NCBI GenBank assembly: GCA_018713145.1
Contig: DVFP01000026.1
Coordinates: 62,001-126,000, forward strand
Origin: Candidatus Scybalocola faecavium
Lineage (GTDB): Bacteria > Bacillota > Clostridia > Lachnospirales > Lachnospiraceae
Direction of reading: 5' to 3'
Length of the DNA: 64,000 nucleotides
Part shown: piece after piece, positions 17,726 to 25,679 of the stretch
Layout: the number at the start of each line of letters is the position of its first letter
Numbering within the stretch: position 1 is the first letter of the stretch
Program-made: the position numbers and the translations under genes
Notes under the pieces: generated by a model
Databases searched by the model: none
What the model was told of the DNA's origin: nothing
What the model saw: the letters and a program-made list of their open reading frames with translations, nothing else

Positions 17726-19300
17726 TTAATTCATTTCAATACTGTTGGTAGCATCCAGCTCAAACCAGAACTCTACACCGTTTTCTTTATTTTCCACGCC
17801 ATATTTTTGTCCCAAAAGCTCCATGCTGGCCTTAACAATAGAAAGTCCTACGCCGCTGCCTCCGTACTCTCTTGTACGGGCTTTGTCCACCTTATAGAAC
17901 TTGCCCCAGATTTTTGGAAGGTCATCTTCCGGGATCGGCTGGCCTGTGTTAAATACACAAACCCGTACATGCCCGGCGTCCTTTGTAATATCCACACGGA
18001 TGATCCGGTCTCCATCCACATGATTAAAGGCATTTGACAGATAATTGTTAAATACTTCCTCAACTGTATATACGTCCGCCCACACATAAACAGGCCCTGT
18101 CACATTAAATTCCAGAGATACCTGTTTTTGCTTAAACAAAATATCTGAGCTGGCAAGGAGATTTTGTATAACACTTACAATATCAAAATGCTCCATATTC
18201 AAGTTATTGTCCCCAAATTCCAGCTGATTCAGATCCAGCAGCTTTTTCACAATATTATTCATCTTTGCCGCTTCGTCCATAATAACTTCACAGTAGAAAT
18301 TACGGCTTTCCTCATCATCATTAATGTTTTCCATAAGGCCCTCCGCATAGCCCTGGATCAACGCAATCGGGGTCTTAAGCTCATGGGAAACATTAGACAA
18401 AAACTCTGTGCGCATATTATCGATCTGAGTCTTTTTCTCCAGGTCCTTCTGAAGCTTGGCATTGGCTGATTTAAGCTCCCCTAAAGTCGTCTCCAAAGTT
18501 GAGGACAGATAATTCATGCTGTTTCCTAAAATACCGATCTCATCCTGGCGATTGACCTGATACTTTGTTGTAAAGTCCAGTTCTGACATACGGGTAGCGA
18601 TTTGCGCCAGCCCTAAAATCGGCTGGGTTATGTTTCTGGAAATAAAATATACCACCAAGGTACCTACGATGAGCATCAGCAGGGATACATACATAAAAAA
18701 CTGGTTGGCCAGATTAACGCTTCGCTCAATACTGTCAATGGATGAACGGATCAGTATATTGTCCCCGTTATCCAGACTTGCGGATAAATACACATATTCA
18801 TTGCTCAGACGCTGGATATACATTTTCTGGATCTGATACTTATCCGTCACCCGAAGCGTCTGGGTACGGGAATCTGTCTGGGCGTCCCAGTAGTCTGTTA
18901 CCATTTTGTTCTGCTCATCACTTTCAGAATCCATGGACGAGTAAATGGTCTGAGCCACAATACTTCCGTTAAGCATGCGGAAATCATAGGCCCGGAAAAT
19001 AACGATCGATGTACTCCTGCCCTCGCTCATCCGCTCCAGGTTATTTTCAAAATCCTCTCCTAAAAGACTGGAAAAATCAGTCCCGTCCTGGCTGGATGAA
19101 AAACGCTCATCTGAGGACACGGCATCGTTTAACATATACAGCCGGTTCACATCATGGTAGGTCTCGATCAGGGCCTTCTGCTTTCCCATCATATAAAAGT
19201 CTCCAAGGAACAGACCACTGATTAATGTGCTGCATATAACAATGCCCAAAACAATAAACATAAGCATAAGCGTCAGCTTTAGCCTTAATGATTTGTGCAT
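17726..19300 (-). CDS. Sensor histidine kinase with extracellular domain
   Basis: A 524-residue kinase: membrane segment 10-32, an extracellular sensor (about 35-200), membrane segment 202-220, HAMP (about 220-275), HisKA with His306 in SHELKTPI, and HATPase_c (NNYLSNAFNHV, GSGVGLSIV). ATG 19300 has AAGGTGAG upstream. It follows the response-regulator gene by 89 bases. The ligand is unknown; the layout resembles the PhoR/ResE/VicK class. Confidence 0.92.
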   Translation of the reverse strand: MHKSLRLKLTLMLMFIVLGIVICSTLISGLFLGDFYMMGKQKALIETYHDVNRLYMLNDAVSSDERFSSSQDGTDFSSLLGEDFENNLERMSEGRSTSIVIFRAYDFRMLNGSIVAQTIYSSMDSESDEQNKMVTDYWDAQTDSRTQTLRVTDKYQIQKMYIQRLSNEYVYLSASLDNGDNILIRSSIDSIERSVNLANQFFMYVSLLMLIVGTLVVYFISRNITQPILGLAQIATRMSELDFTTKYQVNRQDEIGILGNSMNYLSSTLETTLGELKSANAKLQKDLEKKTQIDNMRTEFLSNVSHELKTPIALIQGYAEGLMENINDDEESRNFYCEVIMDEAAKMNNIVKKLLDLNQLEFGDNNLNMEHFDIVSVIQNLLASSDILFKQKQVSLEFNVTGPVYVWADVYTVEEVFNNYLSNAFNHVDGDRIIRVDITKDAGHVRVCVFNTGQPIPEDDLPKIWGKFYKVDKARTREYGGSGVGLSIVKASMELLGQKYGVENKENGVEFWFELDATNSIEMN

Positions 19301-19389
19301 ATACTCACCTTCCTGTGGGGCAGGCGCTCAGGCGGCCAAACCCCTGTAAATACAGTCTGCTCCCCCTTATCCCGTTACGCCGCAGCATA

Positions 19390-20070
19390 TTATTTTGATA
19401 CCTCAAACTTATATCCCATTCCCCAAATGGTCTTTATATATTCCCCCTTATCCTTAAGCTTGCTGCGAAGCTTCTTTACATGGGTATCGATCGTCCTGGC
19501 GTCACCAAAATAATCATAATTCCATACATTATTTAAAATACGCTCTCTGGACAGGGCAACGCCCTGGTTCGCTACAAAATAGGATAAAAGCTCAAACTCC
19601 TTAAAGCTTAATTCCACCGGTTCCCCGTCTACTGTTACCTCATGGGCTGCTTTATTCAGCTTTATACCGCCCACCTCGATCACATCATCCGGTCCGATGG
19701 CATTGCTCCGGCGCAGGATTGCTTCAACCCTGGCCACAAGGATCTTTGGACTAAAGGGCTTGGTAATATACTCATCTACCCCAAGTTCAAAGCCTAACAG
19801 TTCGTCTTTTTCGTCACTTTTGGCCGTCAGCATAATGATAGGCACCTGGGACATCTTCCGGATCTCCCGGCACACTTCCCACCCATCCATTTTAGGCATC
19901 ATCACATCCAGAAGGATCAGAGCAATATCCTTTGTTCCAAAGAAAATATCCAACGCCTGTTCCCCGTTTTCCGCCTCTATGACTTCAAAACCCTTTTTAG
20001 AAAGGAAATCTTTCACCAGTTTGCGCATACGGCTTTCATCATCCACTACAAGTATCTTCAAATTTTCCAT
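19390..20070 (-). CDS. OmpR-family response regulator
   Basis: A 226-residue regulator with phospho-acceptor Asp55 (LLDVMMPKMDG), Lys in DEYITKPF and a C-terminal winged helix ending KTIWGMGYKF. The frame is open further upstream, but ATG 20070 follows GAGGTGAGGTG and starts exactly at the receiver fold. It is the partner of the downstream kinase and divergent from xpt. Confidence 0.93.
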   Translation of the reverse strand: MENLKILVVDDESRMRKLVKDFLSKKGFEVIEAENGEQALDIFFGTKDIALILLDVMMPKMDGWEVCREIRKMSQVPIIMLTAKSDEKDELLGFELGVDEYITKPFSPKILVARVEAILRRSNAIGPDDVIEVGGIKLNKAAHEVTVDGEPVELSFKEFELLSYFVANQGVALSRERILNNVWNYDYFGDARTIDTHVKKLRSKLKDKGEYIKTIWGMGYKFEVSK

Positions 20071-20175
20071 AACCGGCACCTCACCTCTATTATTTTTAGC
20101 AGCGTCCTTTTCATATCTTTCAGTATACAAAATAATTATGTAGGGTTTGTGAAAATAAAAGAAATAAATTTTATC

Positions 20176-20204
20176 TTTTCAATTTCATAGATTCTTGCTA
20201 TAAT
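20176..20204 (+). promoter_or_regulatory. Promoter of xpt
   Basis: TTTTCA (20176-20181), 17 bases, and an extended -10, TGCTATAAT (TATAAT at 20199-20204). The start codon is only about 28 bases further on, so there is no room for the purine riboswitch that often precedes xpt in Bacilli. Confidence 0.65.
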
Positions 20205-20232
20205 AGATAAAACATATTTTGAGGTGAGATTT

Positions 20233-20808
20233 TTGAAATTACTAGAAGATAAAATCCTTGCCCAGGGCAAGGCGCTGAACTCCTCCACTCTGAAAGTGGA
20301 CAGCTTCATCAATCATCAGGTAGACCCTGAGCTTATGAATGAGATCGGCAAAGAATTTGCCCGGCACTTTAAGGATGCAGGCATCACTAAAGTTTTAACC
20401 ATTGAAAGCTCCGGTATCGCTCCCAGCGTTTATACAGCTATGCACCTTGGCGTACCGATGATCATCCTGAAAAAGCAGACCTCCAAGATCCTCAATGGAA
20501 ATGTGGCCCAGACGAACATTACATCCTTTACAAAAGGAACCAGCTATGAGCTGACCTTATCCTTAGACTATGTTAATGCGGATGACACGGTACTCATTGT
20601 GGATGATTTTCTTGCCAACGGTGAAGCCGCCACAGGAGCAGTCCGCCTGGCCAAAGCCGCCGGGGCAAAGATCGCCGGTATCGGGATCCTTATTGAAAAG
20701 TCCTTCCAGAAAGGCCGTCAAAAGCTCATTGATCAGGGCTATGACGTTTATTCCCTGGCCCGGGTTGCCCGTCTGGATGAAAATGTCATTGAGTTCGTAA
20801 AAGAATAA
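20233..20808 (+). CDS. xpt: Xanthine phosphoribosyltransferase
   Basis: A 191-residue cytoplasmic enzyme that joins xanthine and PRPP to form XMP. It aligns along its length with Bacillus Xpt: [12 protein letters not shown] near 20, [13 protein letters not shown] near 57, the PRPP motif [13 protein letters not shown] near 122 and [11 protein letters not shown] near 150. The TTG at 20233 has GAGGTG six bases before it and matches the family start; a GTG three codons earlier is within the ribosome binding site. It ends tail-to-tail with the selenium/molybdenum hydroxylase operon, which may compete for the same xanthine. Confidence 0.95.
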   Translation: MKLLEDKILAQGKALNSSTLKVDSFINHQVDPELMNEIGKEFARHFKDAGITKVLTIESSGIAPSVYTAMHLGVPMIILKKQTSKILNGNVAQTNITSFTKGTSYELTLSLDYVNADDTVLIVDDFLANGEAATGAVRLAKAAGAKIAGIGILIEKSFQKGRQKLIDQGYDVYSLARVARLDENVIEFVKE

Positions 20809-20813
20809 TATCA

Positions 20814-20861
20814 AAGGCTGTCTCACAGGCCCCTGCTTCCGTCTGTGAGACAGCCTTATTT
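20814..20861. terminator. Bidirectional terminator between xpt and yedF
   Basis: AAGGCTGTCTCACAG (20814-20828) pairs perfectly with CTGTGAGACAGCCTT (20843-20857), followed by ATTTT on the plus strand. It serves xpt and probably the end of the ten-gene minus-strand operon. Confidence 0.8.
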
Positions 20862-20955
20862 TAAATGTCCGGATATTTGCCGGACAGCGGCCGTCCCTGC
20901 CGGAAGCTGTCGGATATGCCCGTCAGCCAGCTGCCGGGTTTGCACAGTCAGTCCT

Positions 20956-21588
20956 TTATGGCCGGATAATTCGGAACGCCTTCTGCTGTTTTTCCACGAT
21001 CACGTACATATTTGTGACCTGTCCCACTTTAAGCTTTTGCTCCAGGCCATAAAAATTTAAGCAGGTGCCGCAGGAAAGGATTTCCACCCCGGCCTCTTCC
21101 AGCCGCTGTATATCTTCCAGCACCGGTGACCCTTCTGTAGTCAGCCATACACCGCCGTTGTAAAAGATCATGCACTCCGGCAAAACCTCAGCTTCTGTCA
21201 GGGTATAAATAAAGCTTTTCATTAAAGCCGCGCCTAAGGTGTCATCCCCCTGGCCGGCATACTGAGAGCTGACCACTACAATATAGCTGTCATTTTTTGT
21301 CCATGCCCCTGTGCCTTCCGGTACGCCATTTGCCAAAGAAGTTCCCTCCTCATCAGACACTTTATTTTTTTCTGGATCATTTTCATTTTTCACCATGACC
21401 AGACGAAAAACATTGCCTTCTTTGGATACCTGACAGGAAAGATCCATGACCTTTGCCATTTTCTGCAGGTTTTCACAGGACATTTCATTATCTACATCAA
21501 TCGTGATCTCATTTGATTGTTTTAAAGCTTTTTTGGCCATGACTACCGGTTTCGGGCATACAAGGCCAGTGGCATCTACATATTCCAT
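20956..21588 (-). CDS. yedF: Selenium metabolism protein YedF (TusA-like plus DsrE-like)
   Basis: A 210-residue protein with an N-terminal TusA/SirA domain (CPKPVVMAKKAL, the Cys of the CPxP motif at residue 11) and a C-terminal DsrE/F-like domain with a conserved Cys pair region (LSCGTCLNFYG). YedF accompanies selD in genomes with selenium-dependent molybdenum hydroxylases and is thought to handle sulfur or selenium transfer. It is last in the operon, 10 bases after selD. Confidence 0.9.
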   Translation of the reverse strand: MEYVDATGLVCPKPVVMAKKALKQSNEITIDVDNEMSCENLQKMAKVMDLSCQVSKEGNVFRLVMVKNENDPEKNKVSDEEGTSLANGVPEGTGAWTKNDSYIVVVSSQYAGQGDDTLGAALMKSFIYTLTEAEVLPECMIFYNGGVWLTTEGSPVLEDIQRLEEAGVEILSCGTCLNFYGLEQKLKVGQVTNMYVIVEKQQKAFRIIRP

Positions 21589-21598
21589 GGTATCCTCC

Positions 21599-22687
21599 TT
21601 ATATCACTGTAATGTATTTTTCAGTTTTTTCCGTCACCTGGCCGATGATCTGTGCCTTGGGATGATAGGCCTGGATTTTTTTTAGAAGCTCATCCCCATC
21701 TTCCGGATCACAGGCGATCAAAAGTCCGCCGCTGGTCTGAGGATCCATAAGGATCTCCTCAAAAGCGTAATCCTCCTCTGTAAATTCCACAAAGCCTTCC
21801 ACATGATGGCGGTTGCGCTGGGCTGCGCAGGTAATGATAAAATCTTTGGCATACGCATAAGCTGCCGGAAAATACGGCATTTTATCCGTATACACAATAG
21901 CGCTGACCTGGGAGGCCCGTGTCATTTCCAAAAGATGGCCCAAAAATCCAAAGCCGGTCACATCTGTACAGGCATGGACCTTCATCCCGGTCATCGCCTC
22001 ACAAGCATACCGGTTAATGGTTTCCATACTGTCTGCCGCCTGGTCAAAGGCACCATAAGTATCCATATCCACTTTCACAGCGGAAGTAATGATCCCTACC
22101 CCAAGGGGCTTTGTCAAGATCAGCAGATCCCCCGGTTTTGCCCCTTTATTGGCAAGAATATGGTCCGGATGGACGATGCCGGTAACAGAAAGGCCGTATT
22201 TAGGCTCATTATCTTTAATAGAATGTCCCCCGCAGAGCACAGCCCCTGCCTCTTTGACTTTCTCTGCGCCGCCCCGAAGGATCTCCCCCAGGATATTTAC
22301 ATCTAAAAACTCGGGAAATGCCACAATATTCATAGCCGTTTTTACAGTGCCGCCCATGGCATATACATCACTGAGGGCATTAGCAGCCGCGATCTTCCCG
22401 TATAAATAGGGGTCATCCACAATAGGCGGAAAAAAGTCCAAAGTCTGGATAATCGCCAGATCCTCCCTAAGCTTATACACTCCCGCATCATCGCAGCAGT
22501 CAAAGCCAACTAAAAGATGGGGATCCGTCACGGAAGGAAGTTTTTCCACAACATCCTCCAGCTGGTCCGCGGCGATCTTAGCGCCGCATCCTCCGGTTGC
22601 GCAAAGCGCTGTCAGATGGATTTTCCCATCTCCGGGGAAAACTCTGCGATACAGCTCTTGTGTATTAATAAATCCGTAATCTGCCAT
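21599..22687 (-). CDS. selD: Selenide, water dikinase
   Basis: A 362-residue enzyme that makes selenophosphate from selenide and ATP. The catalytic region GGCGAKI has Cys34 and Lys37, so this is the Cys form and not the selenocysteine form. The AIRS-type ATP fold follows (DFFPPIVDDPYLYGKIAAANALSDVYAMGG). ATG 22687 has GGGAG upstream; an earlier in-frame start overlaps yqeB. With yqeB, yqeC and yedF around it and no selA/selB in view, it probably feeds the labile selenium cofactor of the adjacent hydroxylase. Confidence 0.96.
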   Translation of the reverse strand: MADYGFINTQELYRRVFPGDGKIHLTALCATGGCGAKIAADQLEDVVEKLPSVTDPHLLVGFDCCDDAGVYKLREDLAIIQTLDFFPPIVDDPYLYGKIAAANALSDVYAMGGTVKTAMNIVAFPEFLDVNILGEILRGGAEKVKEAGAVLCGGHSIKDNEPKYGLSVTGIVHPDHILANKGAKPGDLLILTKPLGVGIITSAVKVDMDTYGAFDQAADSMETINRYACEAMTGMKVHACTDVTGFGFLGHLLEMTRASQVSAIVYTDKMPYFPAAYAYAKDFIITCAAQRNRHHVEGFVEFTEEDYAFEEILMDPQTSGGLLIACDPEDGDELLKKIQAYHPKAQIIGQVTEKTEKYITVI

Positions 22688-22688
22688 G

Positions 22689-23507
22689 CTACATCTCCCA
22701 TCCTTCCCTGTTTCCATACATCAGCACGGCCTGGAGCACGCCTCCGGCAATGGTCCTTGCTTTATCGGAAATGGTCACACAGTTGCCCTGTTCTTTGATC
22801 CTGGGGTCAATATCCGCAATCTTAAACCCCTCGGGGACAGTCAGACCTTCATGGAGCAGCCCCCGGAGCACCCCGTCAATGGTGGCATACACCGGTACAT
22901 CACCGATCCATGCGATCACATCTCCCTTTCGGACAATATCGCCAATGGCCGCCGCTTCCTTCATGATCCCTGCTGCCGGAGCATGAATGACCCGCTCCCT
23001 GGAGAATCCGGCGATCACCCCCGGTATCCCGGTATTAGGTTTTGCTCTGCCTTTGGAGATGATCCGGCCAAGACTGTGTCCACGCATCGTTTCAATGACC
23101 ACATCTACATCGTCTCCGGCACAAAAACCTGGCCCCAGACCAATGACCAAAGGCGCCATTGACCGGTCTGTCCCCAGATTTTTCTTGGCAATGATCCCGT
23201 CCACGACCACCTGGGGATGTAATTGATGGATCCAGTTTCCTTTAGGATCTTCTGCCACCGGCAAAATCCCCTCATCCCAGCAGGCCCGGATCTCCTCCAG
23301 GGTATCGGCCCTCCGTGCCCTTACATCTTCCACCTGGATCTCATTTTCATACATTACCTGACTGAAAGCTGCCAGACGGCGGATCGTCGTAGGCTGGTTC
23401 ATTTCCAAAACCAGGACCTTAAAGCCGCAGGAAAATAAGCTGTATATGGTCCCTGTGGCCAGATCGCCGCCGCCCCGGACGATCACCAGGCAATCTTTAA
23501 TTTTCAA
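22689..23507 (-). CDS. yqeB: YqeB, selenium-dependent molybdenum hydroxylase maturation protein
   Basis: A 272-residue protein of the EF2563/YqeB family, whose members occur only with selenium-dependent molybdenum hydroxylases. The N-terminus has a Rossmann-like VIVRGGGDLATG and the middle VVIGLGPGFCAGDDVD. The exact reaction is not known; a role in placing selenium on the molybdenum cofactor has been proposed. The TTG at 23507, six bases after GAGGTG, starts directly at the Rossmann strand; an upstream start overlaps mocA further. It overlaps mocA by 11 bases. Confidence 0.9.
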   Translation of the reverse strand: MKIKDCLVIVRGGGDLATGTIYSLFSCGFKVLVLEMNQPTTIRRLAAFSQVMYENEIQVEDVRARRADTLEEIRACWDEGILPVAEDPKGNWIHQLHPQVVVDGIIAKKNLGTDRSMAPLVIGLGPGFCAGDDVDVVIETMRGHSLGRIISKGRAKPNTGIPGVIAGFSRERVIHAPAAGIMKEAAAIGDIVRKGDVIAWIGDVPVYATIDGVLRGLLHEGLTVPEGFKIADIDPRIKEQGNCVTISDKARTIAGGVLQAVLMYGNREGWEM

Positions 23508-24102
23508 TCCTGTCACCTCTTTCAAGCCATTTTTCCACATCCTTTGGGGTATCAATGTCTATTCCCGCTTTCCCATCTTCCACAGCCACCATGCGTACCC
23601 ACTGGGGATATTTTCGGATCACTTCTTTGCCGCCTTTATCACCTTTCAAAGCCTGCAGCTCGTTAAAAAACTTCCGGGGAAAGATTGCCGGCGCTCCCGG
23701 CTTTTGACCATAGACCGGCCGGATGATATACTCCGGCGAAAAACAGAAGGCGTCCTTAAGACGCCTAAGTACCGAAGAAGTCAAAAACGGCATATCTCCG
23801 GGAATATACATGATCCCATCTGCCGCGGCACATGCCTGGGTGCCTAGAACCACGGACTGGCTTTGTCCCAGACGGGGATGGTGATTTTTTATAGCTGTCA
23901 ATCCTTTTTCCCTGGCCATATCCAGGATCGGGTCATAGGAAGATACGACCAGGACTTTAAAAAATCCTGCCTTAGCTGCGGCATCCATGACCCGGCAGAT
24001 GACACAACTGCCCTGCCATTCCAATAGAAGCTTATTCTCTCCCATTCGCGTGGAAGATCCTGAAGCCAGGATTACCCCGGACACCTTTACCTTTGCTTTC
24101 AC
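23497..24102 (-). CDS. mocA: MocA-like molybdenum cofactor nucleotidyltransferase
   Basis: A 201-residue NTP transferase. The nucleotide-binding N-terminus is LASGSSTRMGENKLL, followed by HPRLGQSQSVVLG and YIPGDMPFL, the MobA/MocA/IspD-like pattern. MocA transfers CMP to molybdopterin to form the cytosine dinucleotide cofactor used by xanthine-dehydrogenase-type enzymes. GTG start at 24102 with GAGG five bases upstream. It lies between yqeC and yqeB. Confidence 0.88.
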   Translation of the reverse strand: MKAKVKVSGVILASGSSTRMGENKLLLEWQGSCVICRVMDAAAKAGFFKVLVVSSYDPILDMAREKGLTAIKNHHPRLGQSQSVVLGTQACAAADGIMYIPGDMPFLTSSVLRRLKDAFCFSPEYIIRPVYGQKPGAPAIFPRKFFNELQALKGDKGGKEVIRKYPQWVRMVAVEDGKAGIDIDTPKDVEKWLERGDRIEN

Positions 24103-24116
24103 ACTTTCCTCTTTTC

Positions 24117-24845
24117 TTAAAATCTGCTGCCTAAAATAATCTTATCAATAAAATCCAGCCTTGGATCCCCGGCAATGGTATTAGCCTCCTCCGCCATAGT
24201 TTCGCTGCTGATCTGAGAAAAATATAAAACCTTTTCCCCCACAGCCTTTCCAAAAAGGCCATCCGGGTGGGCAATGGCCCGGATCAAATGCTCCCGGGTC
24301 AATGGCTCTCCCATCTTTACCCCGGTCAGGCGGGAAAATATAGGAAAACGGTGGATGATCTGTTCATCCGCTCTCATTCCCAAAACATAGACCGGCATGA
24401 CCCCTATGGTGATCTGGGTTTCCTTAATGACTACCTGCTCATGCTCTGCCCAGCCCTTTAAAGGCAGGGTGCGGGACCCGTCCGCCTCGATCAGGATCAC
24501 ATCTGTATTTTTCAAGGCCCAATCTGCCAGATCCCTGGAAAAACCGTGAAGTTTAGGGCCTGGCAGCTGTTCGTCAGCCACATAATAGATTCCCGGCTTC
24601 TTTGGCGGCGTCTGCCCCTTAAGGCTGTCTTTCAGAATCCTGTAGCATTTTCCATCTTCCTCCAGAGGATCCTTCATCTTTGTTGATGCGGCTACACACA
24701 CACGGTACTGGCGGGAAAGTTCCCGGGCCAGTGATTGGATCAAAGTGGTCTTGCCGCCGGAGCCTACCACGGAAACTACAGCCCCGGCACGAAGGCCCAG
24801 ATCACGGATCAGGTCATTTATCTCTTGATTTACACAAATTTCCAT
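24117..24845 (-). CDS. yqeC: YqeC, selenium-dependent hydroxylase accessory protein
   Basis: A 242-residue predicted P-loop protein: VSVVGSGGKTTLIQSLA near residue 25 is the nucleotide-binding loop, and VILIEADGSRTLPLKG near 118 a conserved acidic motif of the YqeC family. This family is a phylogenetic marker of the selenium-dependent molybdenum hydroxylase trait; its reaction is unknown. AGGAG precedes ATG 24845. It is 14 bases upstream of mocA. Confidence 0.9.
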   Translation of the reverse strand: MEICVNQEINDLIRDLGLRAGAVVSVVGSGGKTTLIQSLARELSRQYRVCVAASTKMKDPLEEDGKCYRILKDSLKGQTPPKKPGIYYVADEQLPGPKLHGFSRDLADWALKNTDVILIEADGSRTLPLKGWAEHEQVVIKETQITIGVMPVYVLGMRADEQIIHRFPIFSRLTGVKMGEPLTREHLIRAIAHPDGLFGKAVGEKVLYFSQISSETMAEEANTIAGDPRLDFIDKIILGSRF

Positions 24846-24856
24846 AACCTTCTCCT

Positions 24857-25678
24857 TTAATCCTGCTTAAGAACACCAAAAGCTTCACCCACTCGTCCAC
24901 CCTGAAGTAAATATGCTTTCATACGCCTCTGAAGGGTCGTGTTTTCCGGAAGATCCTTTAAAGGAATATCGCCCTTTTTAAACACCCATTCCATAAAAGA
25001 GGTGTCCGCTTCATCCCTATGGAGGATCTGAAACATTTCCTGAAACTGAAGGATGTGGGAATCCTTTGGAAGGAGAGCTTTAAGGGCAGGACTGAGAAGC
25101 CATGACTGGCAAATATAAGGGACCTGGCAAAAATCAGGAGCATATTTTTCAAAAAAGTCCCTTGCCTGCGCCACACTGACACGGCAGTTTTCCCCGGTCA
25201 GCACTGCATCTGATGGAATATGGATAGAAATCCTGTTTCCATCCTGCTGTATCAGCTTTTCATATTCCAGGGTCCCGATACGAAACAGGTTTAACGAAAG
25301 CTGGCGTCCGGTCCAAAAATCCCGATCAAAGCCAAAACTGCCATAGCTGACCTTATACTCATGAATAAATCGCGGGAAACATTTCATGGTTTCCACAAAA
25401 ATATCCTCAGGCATCCCTGCTGTTTTATATTTTTCCTCAGTTAAAACAGCAGCCCAAAGCATACATGCCAAAATCCTAAGCCCTTTTTCATCCGGGCCAA
25501 GGATTTTTTTCAGCTGTTTCCAGGCATCCATCCACTGACTGCCGGTCAGTTCCCGGGAAGGCTCCTCCACCGTCCCGGGAAGGTCTTTTGCCGCCTGGCA
25601 CACTTGACAAAGGTCCTCCGGCTCCATGGAAAGTTTTTCACCTATGTCCCGGATCTTCTCTATGTCTATTTGGTTCAT
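24857..25678 (-). CDS. Acyltransferase-like protein (DUF5596-like), unknown role
   Basis: A 273-residue soluble protein. The first half is helical; the second has HIPSDAVLTGENCRVSVAQARDFFEKY and FCQVPYICQSWLLSPALKALLP, a pattern I associate with the DUF5596 or GNAT-like acyltransferase proteins of Lachnospiraceae. No catalytic residue can be named. It starts one base after the molybdopterin-subunit stop and is followed 11 bases later by yqeC, so it belongs to the operon, although it is not part of the textbook set. Family assignment from memory; moderate certainty. Confidence 0.6.
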   Translation of the reverse strand: MNQIDIEKIRDIGEKLSMEPEDLCQVCQAAKDLPGTVEEPSRELTGSQWMDAWKQLKKILGPDEKGLRILACMLWAAVLTEEKYKTAGMPEDIFVETMKCFPRFIHEYKVSYGSFGFDRDFWTGRQLSLNLFRIGTLEYEKLIQQDGNRISIHIPSDAVLTGENCRVSVAQARDFFEKYAPDFCQVPYICQSWLLSPALKALLPKDSHILQFQEMFQILHRDEADTSFMEWVFKKGDIPLKDLPENTTLQRRMKAYLLQGGRVGEAFGVLKQD

Positions 25679-25679
25679 T

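Noticed and set aside
21599-22687. Selenocysteine in SelD
   Set aside because: The catalytic position is an ordinary Cys codon (GGCGAKI), with no in-frame TGA.
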